A DNA stretch of 53,828 bases, from contig JAQTNV010000023.1 of the NCBI GenBank assembly GCA_028713675.1, forward strand, positions 1 through 53,828, in the 5' to 3' direction. The stretch is from a bacterium (GTDB taxonomy: Bacteria > Desulfobacterota > JAPLJL01). The notes below the pieces were generated by a model. The model was not told the origin of the DNA. It ran no database searches and was given only the letters and a program-made list of their open reading frames with translations. The first letter of the stretch is position 1. The number at the start of each line of letters is the position of its first letter. Of the stretch, positions 7,941 to 16,000 are shown piece by piece. The position numbers were made by a program, and so were the translations under genes.

Positions 7941-8741
7941 ATGGCGAAAGCTAAAAAAGATGATAAAAAAGCAGGCATGAAGAAAGCCGAAAAAAAGAAG
8001 ATTAAAAAATCGGCCGTGGCCTCGAAAAAAAGCTCCGGGGCCCGGAAAGCGGCTCGACCAAAGGCGGCCATAAAAGCCAAGCCGAAAAGCCCGGCCCGCC
8101 CGGGTCTGAAATCGAAACCCAAACCCAAGCCGGTAAAGGCCAAAGCTTTCCCGGTCCGGGCCCAGGCAAAAAAGGCCAAAGCCAAAGCCGCTCCCGCCAA
8201 AAGCAGGCCGAAGCCGTCCCCGGTGAAGGCGGGAAAATTCGCCGCCCCCGAACTGGAACTGGGCTTCCGTCCCCCCGCTGGCATGCTGAAGATGGAAAAA
8301 AAGGGCAGGCAGAAAATTCCCCCGATGGATACGATTAAAAAGCGTTTTCTCAAAATGAAGGATGATCTGCTCCGGGAGGTCGCGACCCGGATTGAGAGCG
8401 AAACCGATCACCGTTACGAGATCGGGGACATTTACGACCTTGCCACCAGCGAGAGAGACCGGGAATTTTCTCTCCTGGTAGGTAACCGCACCCGCCAGCG
8501 TCTGCAGGAAATTGACGCCGCCCTGGATCGGATCAACGAAAAGAGCTATGGGGTTTGCGAGGATTGCGGCCAGAGGATTTCCTCGGGAAGGATCCTGGCC
8601 ATGCCGTTTACCCGCTTGTGCGTGAAATGCAAAGAGGAAGCCGAGAAAAAAGAGGAAGAAGAATCCATGCTGGAGCACCCGGAAGACGAGGAGCGGGTTT
8701 ACGAAGGGCTGGAAGAAGCGGATGATCTTGAAGATGAATAA
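7941..8741 (+). CDS. DksA/TraR-type zinc-finger protein with histone-H1-like N-terminal tail
   Basis: The C-terminal part (about 130-266) is DksA-like. It has a coiled-coil pair with the acidic tip D-x-x-D-x-A (DIYDLA, about residue 158) that in DksA reaches into the RNA-polymerase secondary channel, then NRTRQRLQEIDAALDRI, then a four-Cys zinc finger (CEDCGQRI, LCVKC). An acidic tail (EEEESMLEHPEDEE) follows. Residues 1-110 are extremely Lys/Ala/Pro-rich with KAKAKAAPAK-like repeats, resembling histone H1/AlgP tails; ordinary DksA (about 150 residues) lacks this. Inferred: an RNA-polymerase-binding regulator that also binds DNA through the tail. It has its own promoter and a strong terminator, so it is monocistronic. 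Confidence 0.85.
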   Translation: MAKAKKDDKKAGMKKAEKKKIKKSAVASKKSSGARKAARPKAAIKAKPKSPARPGLKSKPKPKPVKAKAFPVRAQAKKAKAKAAPAKSRPKPSPVKAGKFAAPELELGFRPPAGMLKMEKKGRQKIPPMDTIKKRFLKMKDDLLREVATRIESETDHRYEIGDIYDLATSERDREFSLLVGNRTRQRLQEIDAALDRINEKSYGVCEDCGQRISSGRILAMPFTRLCVKCKEEAEKKEEEESMLEHPEDEERVYEGLEEADDLEDE

Positions 8742-8802
8742 ACCGGGAGCCGGCGGCAGGGTTTAGAAAAAACGCCGGGTGGCCAGGCAAGAAGAATATA
8801 AT

Positions 8803-8832
8803 AAAAAGCTGCCTTATCGGCAGCTTTTTTTA
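8803..8832 (+). terminator. Rho-independent terminator after the dksA-like gene
   Basis: The stem AAGCTGCC / GGCAGCTT with loop TTATC is preceded by an A run and followed by seven T, so it may work in both directions. Confidence 0.92.
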
Positions 8833-8875
8833 TTTCTGATTTTTAATATCCCGAAAATTGAAAGATAATTGAAAA

Positions 8876-9931
8876 ATGAACCGGCGTGCTTTCGCGGTGG
8901 GATCGGCGGTCATTTTTATTTCCTTATTGTTGGGGGGAGTGGCTTTCCTGCAGAAGAAACGGCCGGTCCGGCTCTTTGAATCCCGTTTGCATCTAGGCAC
9001 GATGGTTGACCTGGACGCGGATTTTCCCGACCGGGAAACGGGCCGGAAGGCGATGGCGGCGGCCTGGGGTGAAATCGAGCGGTTGGAGCAGTCCCTTAGC
9101 GAGCGCCGGGCGGACAGCGAGATTGCCAGGATTAACCGGAATGCGGGAATTTCCCGGGTCCAGGTCGGTCCCTCAACGCTGGAGGTCATTCGGATGGCCC
9201 TGGAGTTCTCCCGCAGATCAGGGGGGGCTTTTGACCCGACCTGGGCGGCCCTGGCCTTTGATCCCCGGGGCTGGAGGATTGATCCGAATCAGCCCCGGGT
9301 GCCGAGCCCGGAAGATCTAAGGCTGATCCTGCCCCGGGTGGATTACCGGAAGGTGCGGATCAGCGAAAGCGAATCCTGGGTGTTTCTTCCGGAGCCGGGG
9401 ATGGTCCTGGGGCTGGGAGGAATTGCCAAGGGTTACATCGTCGATCGGGCGGTCCGGGAGCTTGAGTCCCGCGGGGCGATTGCGGGGATAGTAAACGGGG
9501 GGGGAGACCTCCGGGTTTTCGGAAAACCCCGGAGCGGGAAGGCCTGGCGGATCGGGGTGCGGGACCCGTTTCATCCCGACCGGATCCTGGCCCGGGTCCC
9601 GGTGACCCAGGGGGCGGTGGCGACCTCCGGCAATTACGAAAGGGCGATGGTGGTAAACGGGATCCGCTACCACCACATTTTCGATCCTCATACGGGATGG
9701 CCGGCCCGGGGCCTCGCGCAGGTTACCATTGCCGCTCCCGCAGCGGTGACCGCGGAAGCCGCGGCCCTCTCGGTTTTCGTGCTGGGAAAGGAAAAAGGCC
9801 GGGAATTTCTGAAAGGGTTTCCCGGGAACGAGGGGATCCTGATCGGCGAGGACGGCGAAAGATGGATGACTAGTGGATGGAAAAATCGGGTTGAATTTCC
9901 GGATGGGCAGGCTCGGGATATTGATCCTTGA
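8876..9931 (+). CDS. apbE: ApbE-like FAD:protein FMN transferase, membrane-anchored
   Basis: ApbE proteins attach FMN to a Thr in periplasmic flavoproteins (Rnf/Nqr subunits and others). An N-terminal hydrophobic anchor (about 7-26) lacks a lipobox Cys. Family landmarks: HLGTMVDLD, SRRSGGAFDPT, GLGGIAKGYIVDRAV, GIVNGGGDLRVFG, GAVATSGNYER and HHIFDPHTGWPARG. The C-terminal motif that normally reads D-A-L-A-T and supplies metal ligands here reads E-A-A-A-L (within VTAEAAALSVFVLG), so the Asp is conservatively changed and the Thr lost; activity might be altered. The length of 351 residues is normal. The 3' end overlaps the convergent gene by 62 bases. No target flavoprotein is in the window. Confidence 0.88.
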   Translation: MNRRAFAVGSAVIFISLLLGGVAFLQKKRPVRLFESRLHLGTMVDLDADFPDRETGRKAMAAAWGEIERLEQSLSERRADSEIARINRNAGISRVQVGPSTLEVIRMALEFSRRSGGAFDPTWAALAFDPRGWRIDPNQPRVPSPEDLRLILPRVDYRKVRISESESWVFLPEPGMVLGLGGIAKGYIVDRAVRELESRGAIAGIVNGGGDLRVFGKPRSGKAWRIGVRDPFHPDRILARVPVTQGAVATSGNYERAMVVNGIRYHHIFDPHTGWPARGLAQVTIAAPAAVTAEAAALSVFVLGKEKGREFLKGFPGNEGILIGEDGERWMTSGWKNRVEFPDGQARDIDP

Positions 9932-10397
9932 CGATTTCCGGAAGGAAAACCCGGTGTTGCCCGGACCGGCTGACCGCGAGCGGGACGATCCCCAGGGGTG
10001 ATTGAATTTGCATTCTGGCTTCGATCTGGGAGGAGATTTTCCCCAGGAGGAGAACCGTTCTGATCCCGGCCCCGATTTTCAGAAAATTGAGGCGGATCGG
10101 GATCTCAATCAGCGAGATCCCGCGCCGTGGAAGGCGGAAGGGAAGGTTGGAGCTGTAGATCGCTCCCTCCGCGAATTTGTGCCCGTTAAGATAAATAAAA
10201 TAATCCACCCCGCCGACGCGAAGGGGAAAAAGATTGGGATTTTCCACGGTCAGGTTCAGGGTCAGGAAGGCGCTTTTGGGGGAGATGGAATGGATGGTGA
10301 TTTCTTTCAGGTTTAAAAGAGGCCGCCTGAAGAGGCCGATTTGAAAGGGGAGCTTTAACAAAACGGTCAGGATATTTTTCCAGAACTTTTTCATCAT
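9870..10397 (-). CDS. LEA14/WHy-domain-like envelope protein
   Basis: A 175-residue protein. A basic, hydrophobic N-terminus (KKFWKNILTVLLKLPFQIG) suggests an uncleaved anchor. Residues about 30-150 show the late-embryogenesis-abundant type 2 (WHy) pattern: LTLNLTVENPNLFPLRVGGVD, then GHKFAEGAIY, then RGISLIEIPIRLNFLK. In bacteria such proteins are small periplasm-facing lipoprotein-like or anchored beta-sandwiches of uncertain role, often linked to stress. Convergent with apbE, overlapping its end. Start chosen at the first of two adjacent ATGs. Confidence 0.65.
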   Translation of the reverse strand: MMKKFWKNILTVLLKLPFQIGLFRRPLLNLKEITIHSISPKSAFLTLNLTVENPNLFPLRVGGVDYFIYLNGHKFAEGAIYSSNLPFRLPRRGISLIEIPIRLNFLKIGAGIRTVLLLGKISSQIEARMQIQSPLGIVPLAVSRSGQHRVFLPEIVKDQYPEPAHPEIQPDFSIH

Positions 10398-10461
10398 GAT
10401 TTTCCGTATAATCCAAATAAAAACTTATCTGGATATCGACATAAGTTTAAACTTTAACATA

Positions 10462-10494
10462 AACTCGAAACCCGAAACCAGAAACTCGAAACCA
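10462..10494. repeat. Heptameric array, CGAAAC type
   Basis: Units actcgaa / acccgaa / accagaa / actcgaa / acca, directly upstream of the EamA gene, which has no visible Shine-Dalgarno sequence. Confidence 0.75.
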
Positions 10495-10513
10495 TTTTGA
10501 AATAATTAATAAT

Positions 10514-11374
10514 ATGCTCTGGCTTATATATTCCCTGATTTGCGCGCTTTCCCTGGCGATTCTGGATGCCCTCTGCAAGGATCTTCTGCAGAAGGAAAAC
10601 GCCCTTCTGGTTTCCCTGATCCGTTGGGGTTATGCCCTGCCGTTCCTTTTCCTTTTTTTTCTTTTCATCAAGATTCCCCCGCTGGACCGGACCTTCTGGC
10701 TGACGGTGGCCATCCTGGCTCCGCTCGAAATCACCGCCGTCATCCTTTACATGCGGGGAATCCAGATCTCACCGCTGTCTCTTTCGATCCCGTTCTTCGC
10801 CCTGACCCCGGTTTTCATGATCGGGGTTGCCTATGTTTTGCTAGGGGAAGTCCCGGACCGATCAGGGGTGGCCGGGATCCTGCTGGTCGCCGCGGGAGCG
10901 TACATTATCAGCCTGGACTCTCTTGAAAAGGGATGGCTGGAGCCGTTTCGGGCGATAGCGCGGGAGCGGGGAGTGGTCCTGATTATCGTGGTGGCGGTTA
11001 TCTACAGCGTTACCAGCGTGCTTGGGAAAATCGCGGTGCTCCACTCCAGCCCGGAATTTTTCGGGGTTTTCTATATCCCGCTTCTCACCCTGGTTTTGCT
11101 TCCGGTTTCCGCGGCCCGGGAAGGGCAGGGGGTCCTGAGATTATTTAATAATTTTCCGCGTTTTGTTCTGATCGGAATTTTCTCGGCGTTGATGATAATT
11201 ACCCATTTCCTGGCGGTCAGACTGGTGGATGTGGCCTACATGATCTCGGTGAAAAGGCTTTCCCTGATTTTCAGCGTGATCCTGGGACGGGTATTTTTCC
11301 ATGAGGAATATTTTACCCAGCGGCTGGCGGGAAGCCTGGTCATGCTGCTGGGGGTGGTGCTCATTATTTTATAA
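10514..11374 (+). CDS. EamA/DMT-family inner-membrane transporter
   Basis: A 286-residue, very hydrophobic protein with about ten predicted transmembrane helices in two homologous EamA halves (residues 1-135 and 150-286). Each half ends in the typical pattern LLGEVPDRSGVAGILLVAAGAYII and FFHEEYFTQRLAGSLVMLLGVVLI. Drug/metabolite-superfamily proteins export or import small metabolites; the substrate cannot be predicted. It stands alone between the divergent LEA14-like gene and the terminator region. No ribosome-binding site is apparent. Confidence 0.85.
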   Translation: MLWLIYSLICALSLAILDALCKDLLQKENALLVSLIRWGYALPFLFLFFLFIKIPPLDRTFWLTVAILAPLEITAVILYMRGIQISPLSLSIPFFALTPVFMIGVAYVLLGEVPDRSGVAGILLVAAGAYIISLDSLEKGWLEPFRAIARERGVVLIIVVAVIYSVTSVLGKIAVLHSSPEFFGVFYIPLLTLVLLPVSAAREGQGVLRLFNNFPRFVLIGIFSALMIITHFLAVRLVDVAYMISVKRLSLIFSVILGRVFFHEEYFTQRLAGSLVMLLGVVLIIL

Positions 11375-11386
11375 AGCGAGATTAAC

Positions 11387-11455
11387 GGCATAGAGCAAAG
11401 GGCATAGGGCAGGGGGAAAGAGGTAGGCGCAGGCTTTAGCCTGCGAGAGCAAAGA
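11387..11455. repeat. Heptameric array plus REP-like palindrome
   Basis: Degenerate 7-base units (agcaaag / ggcatag / ggcaggg) are followed by a perfect palindrome CGCAGGCT-TT-AGCCTGCG at 11428-11445. The same CGCAGGCTT core recurs at 24192-24242, and a GCAAGGCTT variant at 31615. Confidence 0.7.
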
Positions 11456-11465
11456 GATGACACCT

Positions 11466-11496
11466 TGAAAAAAAGGGCGGGATTTCTCCCGCCCTT
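11466..11496 (-). terminator. Terminator of the minus-strand lipoprotein gene
   Basis: Stem AAGGGCGGGA / TCCCGCCCTT with loop TTTC. On the minus strand it is followed by a run of T (A run at 11468-11474 on the plus strand). Confidence 0.88.
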
Positions 11497-11522
11497 AGAT
11501 TTCGGAAACCAGGAAAGATTAA

Positions 11523-12752
11523 TTAATTCAGTCTATTCCCGAGTTGTTCCAATCCGTCCTGGAGCTGGCTCCAGGTGTTCGTGAACCCATCGAAGAGTTG
11601 TCCCAGGATGGTATCCCCGGCGGGAGCCCCGGCGGATTCGAGGGGGATGGTGCCTTCGAAGGTCCCGCTGACATCTTCGCCCTCCACGGAAATTTTGGCC
11701 TCGGCTTTCTGGTCGCAGGCGGAATGGAAGGTCAGAAGCACATCGTAAGTGACCCCTTCTCCAGTCGTTCCTTTTACTCCCAGCGTTCCGGCCACGGGAT
11801 TTTTCGAGCAATCGGGGCCAATTTTCATGCCCTGGGCCGAGAGCTGGATGGATCCGCCGGACAGATCCAGGCTTCCCCATTCCGAATTGGTTCCGGAGAT
11901 ATCGATCGTGACAATACCGGAGTCGGGATCGCCTCCCGACATGTCGGAAACGATGACGTATTTGATGTCGACGCTTTCCGTGCCGGATTCATCGGCGGAG
12001 GTGATATCGGCTTCCATGGTCAGGTCGGCTTCAGTGGCCGTTCCCGCGGTCAGGCCTTTTTTAACCGTTCCATTGGTGGAATATGTCATCAGGGCGTAAC
12101 CGGTGTTTTCCTTGCCGTTTTCGGTGTAGCCGGAATCCCCGGTCTCAATCTTGATCTGGCCGGATTGTCCGTCGGTGGAGGAAGCGGCGGTGAACGTCAA
12201 CTCGCCGTCCTGGGACTTATCGCCCTCGATGAAGTCGGAAAAAGCGACCGTTAATTTGAATCCCTGGTCGGTTCCGCTGGGCAGGCTTGCCTGGTCGATG
12301 ACTTCCAGCTTGATCGAGCCTTCGCCTTCTTTCCAGACCAGGGCTTCCGTGCAGCCTTCAGCGTATCCAACCTGCAGTTCAAGAGACTCGCAGGATCCGT
12401 CCGCGTAAGCACCGAGCTTGGGATCACATCCGTCGGGGGAGATGTCGAGGGAAAACTGCCGGGGGCAGGTGAGACTGCTCTCCCAGCTGAGTTCCTTGGC
12501 CAGGGGCCGGACCAGCGGGCTTTGGGGAGCGAAGCCGATCGCCATTCCCCCCTGCATGAAAAGCATCGCCATGTCAGTCACCTGGGTGGCGATTCCGATC
12601 GCCTCGGCGCTGGCTTCCTGGGCGATCTGGGTCTGTTCCGCCGGCGGGGTGGAGAGGGCTTCTTTGCCTTTTCCGCAGGCAAAGACCAGGACTGCTCCCA
12701 CCAGGAGGCCTGCCGCGGCCGTGACCATCAGTTTTGTTTTAAGATTTTCCAT
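11523..12752 (-). CDS. Lipoprotein of unknown function
   Basis: A 409-residue protein with a clear Shine-Dalgarno sequence (AAGGAGG) before its ATG. The signal ends V-F-A-C (Cys26), a lipobox with an unusual Phe at -2. The mature protein begins with an Ala/Gln/Glu-rich helical stretch (TQIAQEASAEAIGIATQVTD). It then becomes Gly/Ser/Thr/Asp-rich and beta-type throughout (EADLTMEADITSADESG, GSLDLSGGSIQLSAQG), ending with a short amphipathic helix. Several Cys (CPRQFSLDISPDGC, CESLELQVGYAEGC) could form disulfides. I recognise no family. It is divergent from the giant Ig/propeller gene, sharing a 309-base control region with a CRP-like palindrome, so the two may be co-regulated surface proteins. 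Confidence 0.75.
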   Translation of the reverse strand: MENLKTKLMVTAAAGLLVGAVLVFACGKGKEALSTPPAEQTQIAQEASAEAIGIATQVTDMAMLFMQGGMAIGFAPQSPLVRPLAKELSWESSLTCPRQFSLDISPDGCDPKLGAYADGSCESLELQVGYAEGCTEALVWKEGEGSIKLEVIDQASLPSGTDQGFKLTVAFSDFIEGDKSQDGELTFTAASSTDGQSGQIKIETGDSGYTENGKENTGYALMTYSTNGTVKKGLTAGTATEADLTMEADITSADESGTESVDIKYVIVSDMSGGDPDSGIVTIDISGTNSEWGSLDLSGGSIQLSAQGMKIGPDCSKNPVAGTLGVKGTTGEGVTYDVLLTFHSACDQKAEAKISVEGEDVSGTFEGTIPLESAGAPAGDTILGQLFDGFTNTWSQLQDGLEQLGNRLN

Positions 12753-12851
12753 TTTTTCCTCCTTTTCCGGATGTTTTCCGGAAATAATTCCCCATTAAAA
12801 CTTTTAGGATATTTCCCTCATTTTATGATAAACAACCAATTATATTTTGAA

Positions 12852-12867
12852 GGTGATGGGTATCACG
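12852..12867. promoter_or_regulatory. CRP-like palindrome between divergent lipoprotein genes
   Basis: GGTGATGGGTATCACG is an inverted repeat (GTGAT-gggt-ATCAC) fitting GTGA-N6-TCAC. It sits just upstream of a possible minus-strand -10 box and about 90 bases upstream of the plus-strand -35. Confidence 0.45.
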
Positions 12868-12949
12868 AGAGAATTCTAGTTAATATTTTACACTGATCAA
12901 TAAAAAAGTTAAAGCAAAAAACTAAATTTTGAAATATTAGTAATTAATG

Positions 12950-12978
12950 TTGTTATGATTTTTTTTCTGTCATATAAT
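12950..12978 (+). promoter_or_regulatory. Sigma-70-type promoter of the giant surface-protein gene
   Basis: TTGTTA (12950-12955), a 17-base spacer and TATAAT (12973-12978), 84 bases before ATG 13062. Confidence 0.65.
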
Positions 12979-12983
12979 ATTTC

Positions 12984-12997
12984 CCTTATATATAAGG
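12984..12997. promoter_or_regulatory. 14-bp perfect palindrome at the predicted transcription start
   Basis: CCTTATATATAAGG begins 6 bases after the TATAAT. It could be an operator that blocks initiation, or simply an AT-rich palindrome; no second copy was noticed. Confidence 0.35.
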
Positions 12998-13061
12998 AAA
13001 AAAGGAAAATAGGGTGTAAAATCCCTTTGATTTTTCCAGAAAAACACAAGGAGGAAAAATA

Positions 13062-16000
13062 ATGGATAAGAAGATGAAATTATTCGCGGGCCTTTTAGGC
13101 GGCTTGGCGATTCTATTGATCGGAGCAGGGTGCGGACCCGCCGCTCCGGATACCAAAGCTCCTGCCACCCCAACGCTTAGCGCGGTGACAACGCCTACCA
13201 ATACCGCTACCCAAACCATCTCGGGAGGGAAAGAAGCGGGAACCTCGATCCTCCTGAATGGCGCGGAGATCGTGCCTTTGGATTCATCCACCAGCTGGAG
13301 TTACAGCCTCACCTTGGTGGAAGGAAATAACAACCTAATCATCGTCGCCCAGGACAAGGCCGGGAACCTGAGCAATGCCATCTCCCCGACGCCAATAATA
13401 ATTTATTCCTCCACCGTTGCCGATACCACGGCCCCGACTGCCCCCACGCTGAACGCGGTAACCAGCCCCACCAGGCAGGCCACCCAGGCTATTTCGGGGA
13501 CCAAGGAGGCCGAATCCTCGGTGTGGATCAACGGGATCCAGGCGGTGCCGGTTGATTCGAGCACCACCTGGTCACACACCATGGCCCTGACGGAAGGGGA
13601 CAATAACCTAACCCTTTCCTCCAAAGACAGGGCGGGGAACGAAAGCTCGGTCACCACCGGGCTGATCGTGCGGGATTCCACCCCGCCGGCCGCGCCGACC
13701 CTGAACACGGTTTCCAGCCCGACCAAGACCACCCCCCAGATAATCTCCGGGAGCAAGGCAGCCAACAGCTCCGTTTATTTGAACGGCACCGAAATTGTTG
13801 CCCTGGATTCGAGCACCACCTGGACGTACAGTCTTGCTCTTATCGCCGGAGACAACGCCATTTACCTGACCTCGCGGGATGCGCTGGGAAACGAGAGCCA
13901 GGCGGTCGCGGGCCTGATTGCCTATGACGCCACCGCTCCGTTCACGCCGGTAGTTAACGCGGTGACGACACCGACCAACCTTTCTTTCCAGTCCATTTCC
14001 GGTACGAAGGAGAAGAATTCCTCGATCCTGATCGATGGGAATGAGCAGGTCGCCCTGAACGGGAGCACCACCTGGGTCTGCAATGTGATCCTTTCCGAAG
14101 GGACGAATACCTTCGCCGTTACTTCCAAGGACGCGGCCGGCAACACTTCCGCGGCGGCCAGCGTTACGATTGTCCGGGATTCCACCGTTACGGCGGACGC
14201 GCCGGCGGCTCCGGTTTTGAACGCGGTGACGACGCCGACCAACCTGACCACGCAGAATATTTCCGGGACCAAGCCGGCCAACACCTCGATCCGGCTGAAC
14301 GGAAAGACGATCGTGCCCCTGGACGCCAGCACAACCTGGCTTTATAACAATTTGGCTTTAATTGAGGGAAATAATAATCTGATGTTTACGGCCCGGAACG
14401 CGGCCGGAGTCGACAGCGAAGTAACCACCGGCCTGATTGTGCGGGACACGGTCAAGCCCGCCTCGCCCAGCCTGAACGCGGTGGTAACCCCGACGAACAT
14501 CACCCCGCAGACGATCTCGGGTTTGAAGGAAGCCAACACCTCGGTGCGCCTGAACTCTAACGAAATCGTTGCCCTGAACGCGAATACTACCTGGACATAT
14601 AATATGGCTTTATCGTCGGGAAGCAACGCGATTTCCCTGACCTCAATGGACGCGGCGGGGAACGAAAGCGGCGCCGCGACGGGTTCGATCAGTTATGACA
14701 ATGTTGCCCCGGCGAATCCCACAGTGGACCCGCAGGTTAGCCCGACGAACGTGAACAGTCAGGTACTTACGGGGACGAAAGAGGCCAATTCGTCGATTGT
14801 GATCAACAGCGTAGAGCGGGTTACGGTGAATTCCAACACGGTTTGGAGCTGCACGGTTTCCCTGACCACAGGCGTGAATACTTTCACGATAACTTCAAAA
14901 GATGCGGCTGGGAACACATGCTCCGGTTCTGCCAGCGCGTCGATTACTTTGGATACCTCTGCCCCGGCGGCCCCGGGTCTCACTGCGGTGACGACGCCGA
15001 CCAATTCCCATACTCAGAACATTTCCGGGACCAGGGAGGCGAACAGCTCGGTACGGTTGAATGGAACGGAGATCGTCGCCATCGGAGCGGGCACCAACTG
15101 GGGTCCGGTGAGCCTCAACCTGGTTGAAGGCAACAATCCGCTTTCCCTTACTTCCCGGGATGCGGCGGGGAACGAGAGCACCGCCACGACCGGCCTGATC
15201 GTGCTGGATACAACCCCGCCGAGTGCGCCGGGTCTTGCCGCGGTGACGACGCCGACTAATTCTGCTACTCAAAACATTTCAGGGACCAGGGAGGCGAACA
15301 GCTCGGTACGGTTGAATGGAACGGAGATCGTTGCCATAGGAACGGGAGCTTGGGGCCCGGTGAGCATCGGCTTGGTTGAAGGGAACAATGTGCTTTCCTT
15401 GACTTCCCGGGACGCGCTGGGAAACGAGAGCCTGACGACCGTCGGCCTGATCGTCCGGGACATGACTCCGCCTGCAACTCCGGTGTTGTATCCGTCATCT
15501 ATTACCTCGCCGACGCAGGGGATTTGGATCACTCTTTCCGGGACCAAGGAGGCGAACAGCTCAATCTGGGCCAAGATTGGGAATGCCGGGATCGATACCG
15601 AAAGAATTGCGATAAATTCAAATACCACCTGGAACTGGCCGGTAATCCTTTCGCTGGAAGGGGATAATACTTTTTACATTACTTCCCGGGACGCGTTGGG
15701 GAATATCAGTAGTGAAAACAAGGTAATCATCACCCGCGACCGGACGGCGCCAAACTCTCCGAGCTTGACGTCCCCGGCGCTTCCGCTTTCCACCAAGGCG
15801 ACGCCACAAGCGATTTCCGGGACGAAGGACGCAAATAGCTCGGTCTGGCTGAACGGGGCTGAGATCGTTCCGGTCAACAGCGGGACGACCTGGAGTTATT
15901 CGATGTCTTTGGCGGAGGGCGGCAATTCGATTTTCCTGAAGAGCCGGGATGCATTGGGCAATGAGAGCGGGACGGTCAACCCGGGCACGATTACGTTGGA

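Larger units (their letters stand above)
12753..13061. promoter_or_regulatory. AT-rich divergent control region
   Basis: This 309-base gap is much richer in A/T than the genes. It holds the ribosome-binding sites of both divergent lipoprotein genes, a CRP-like palindrome, a plus-strand promoter, a possible minus-strand TATAAT (12839-12844) and a 14-bp palindrome at the predicted plus-strand transcription start. No small gene is evident. Confidence 0.7.
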
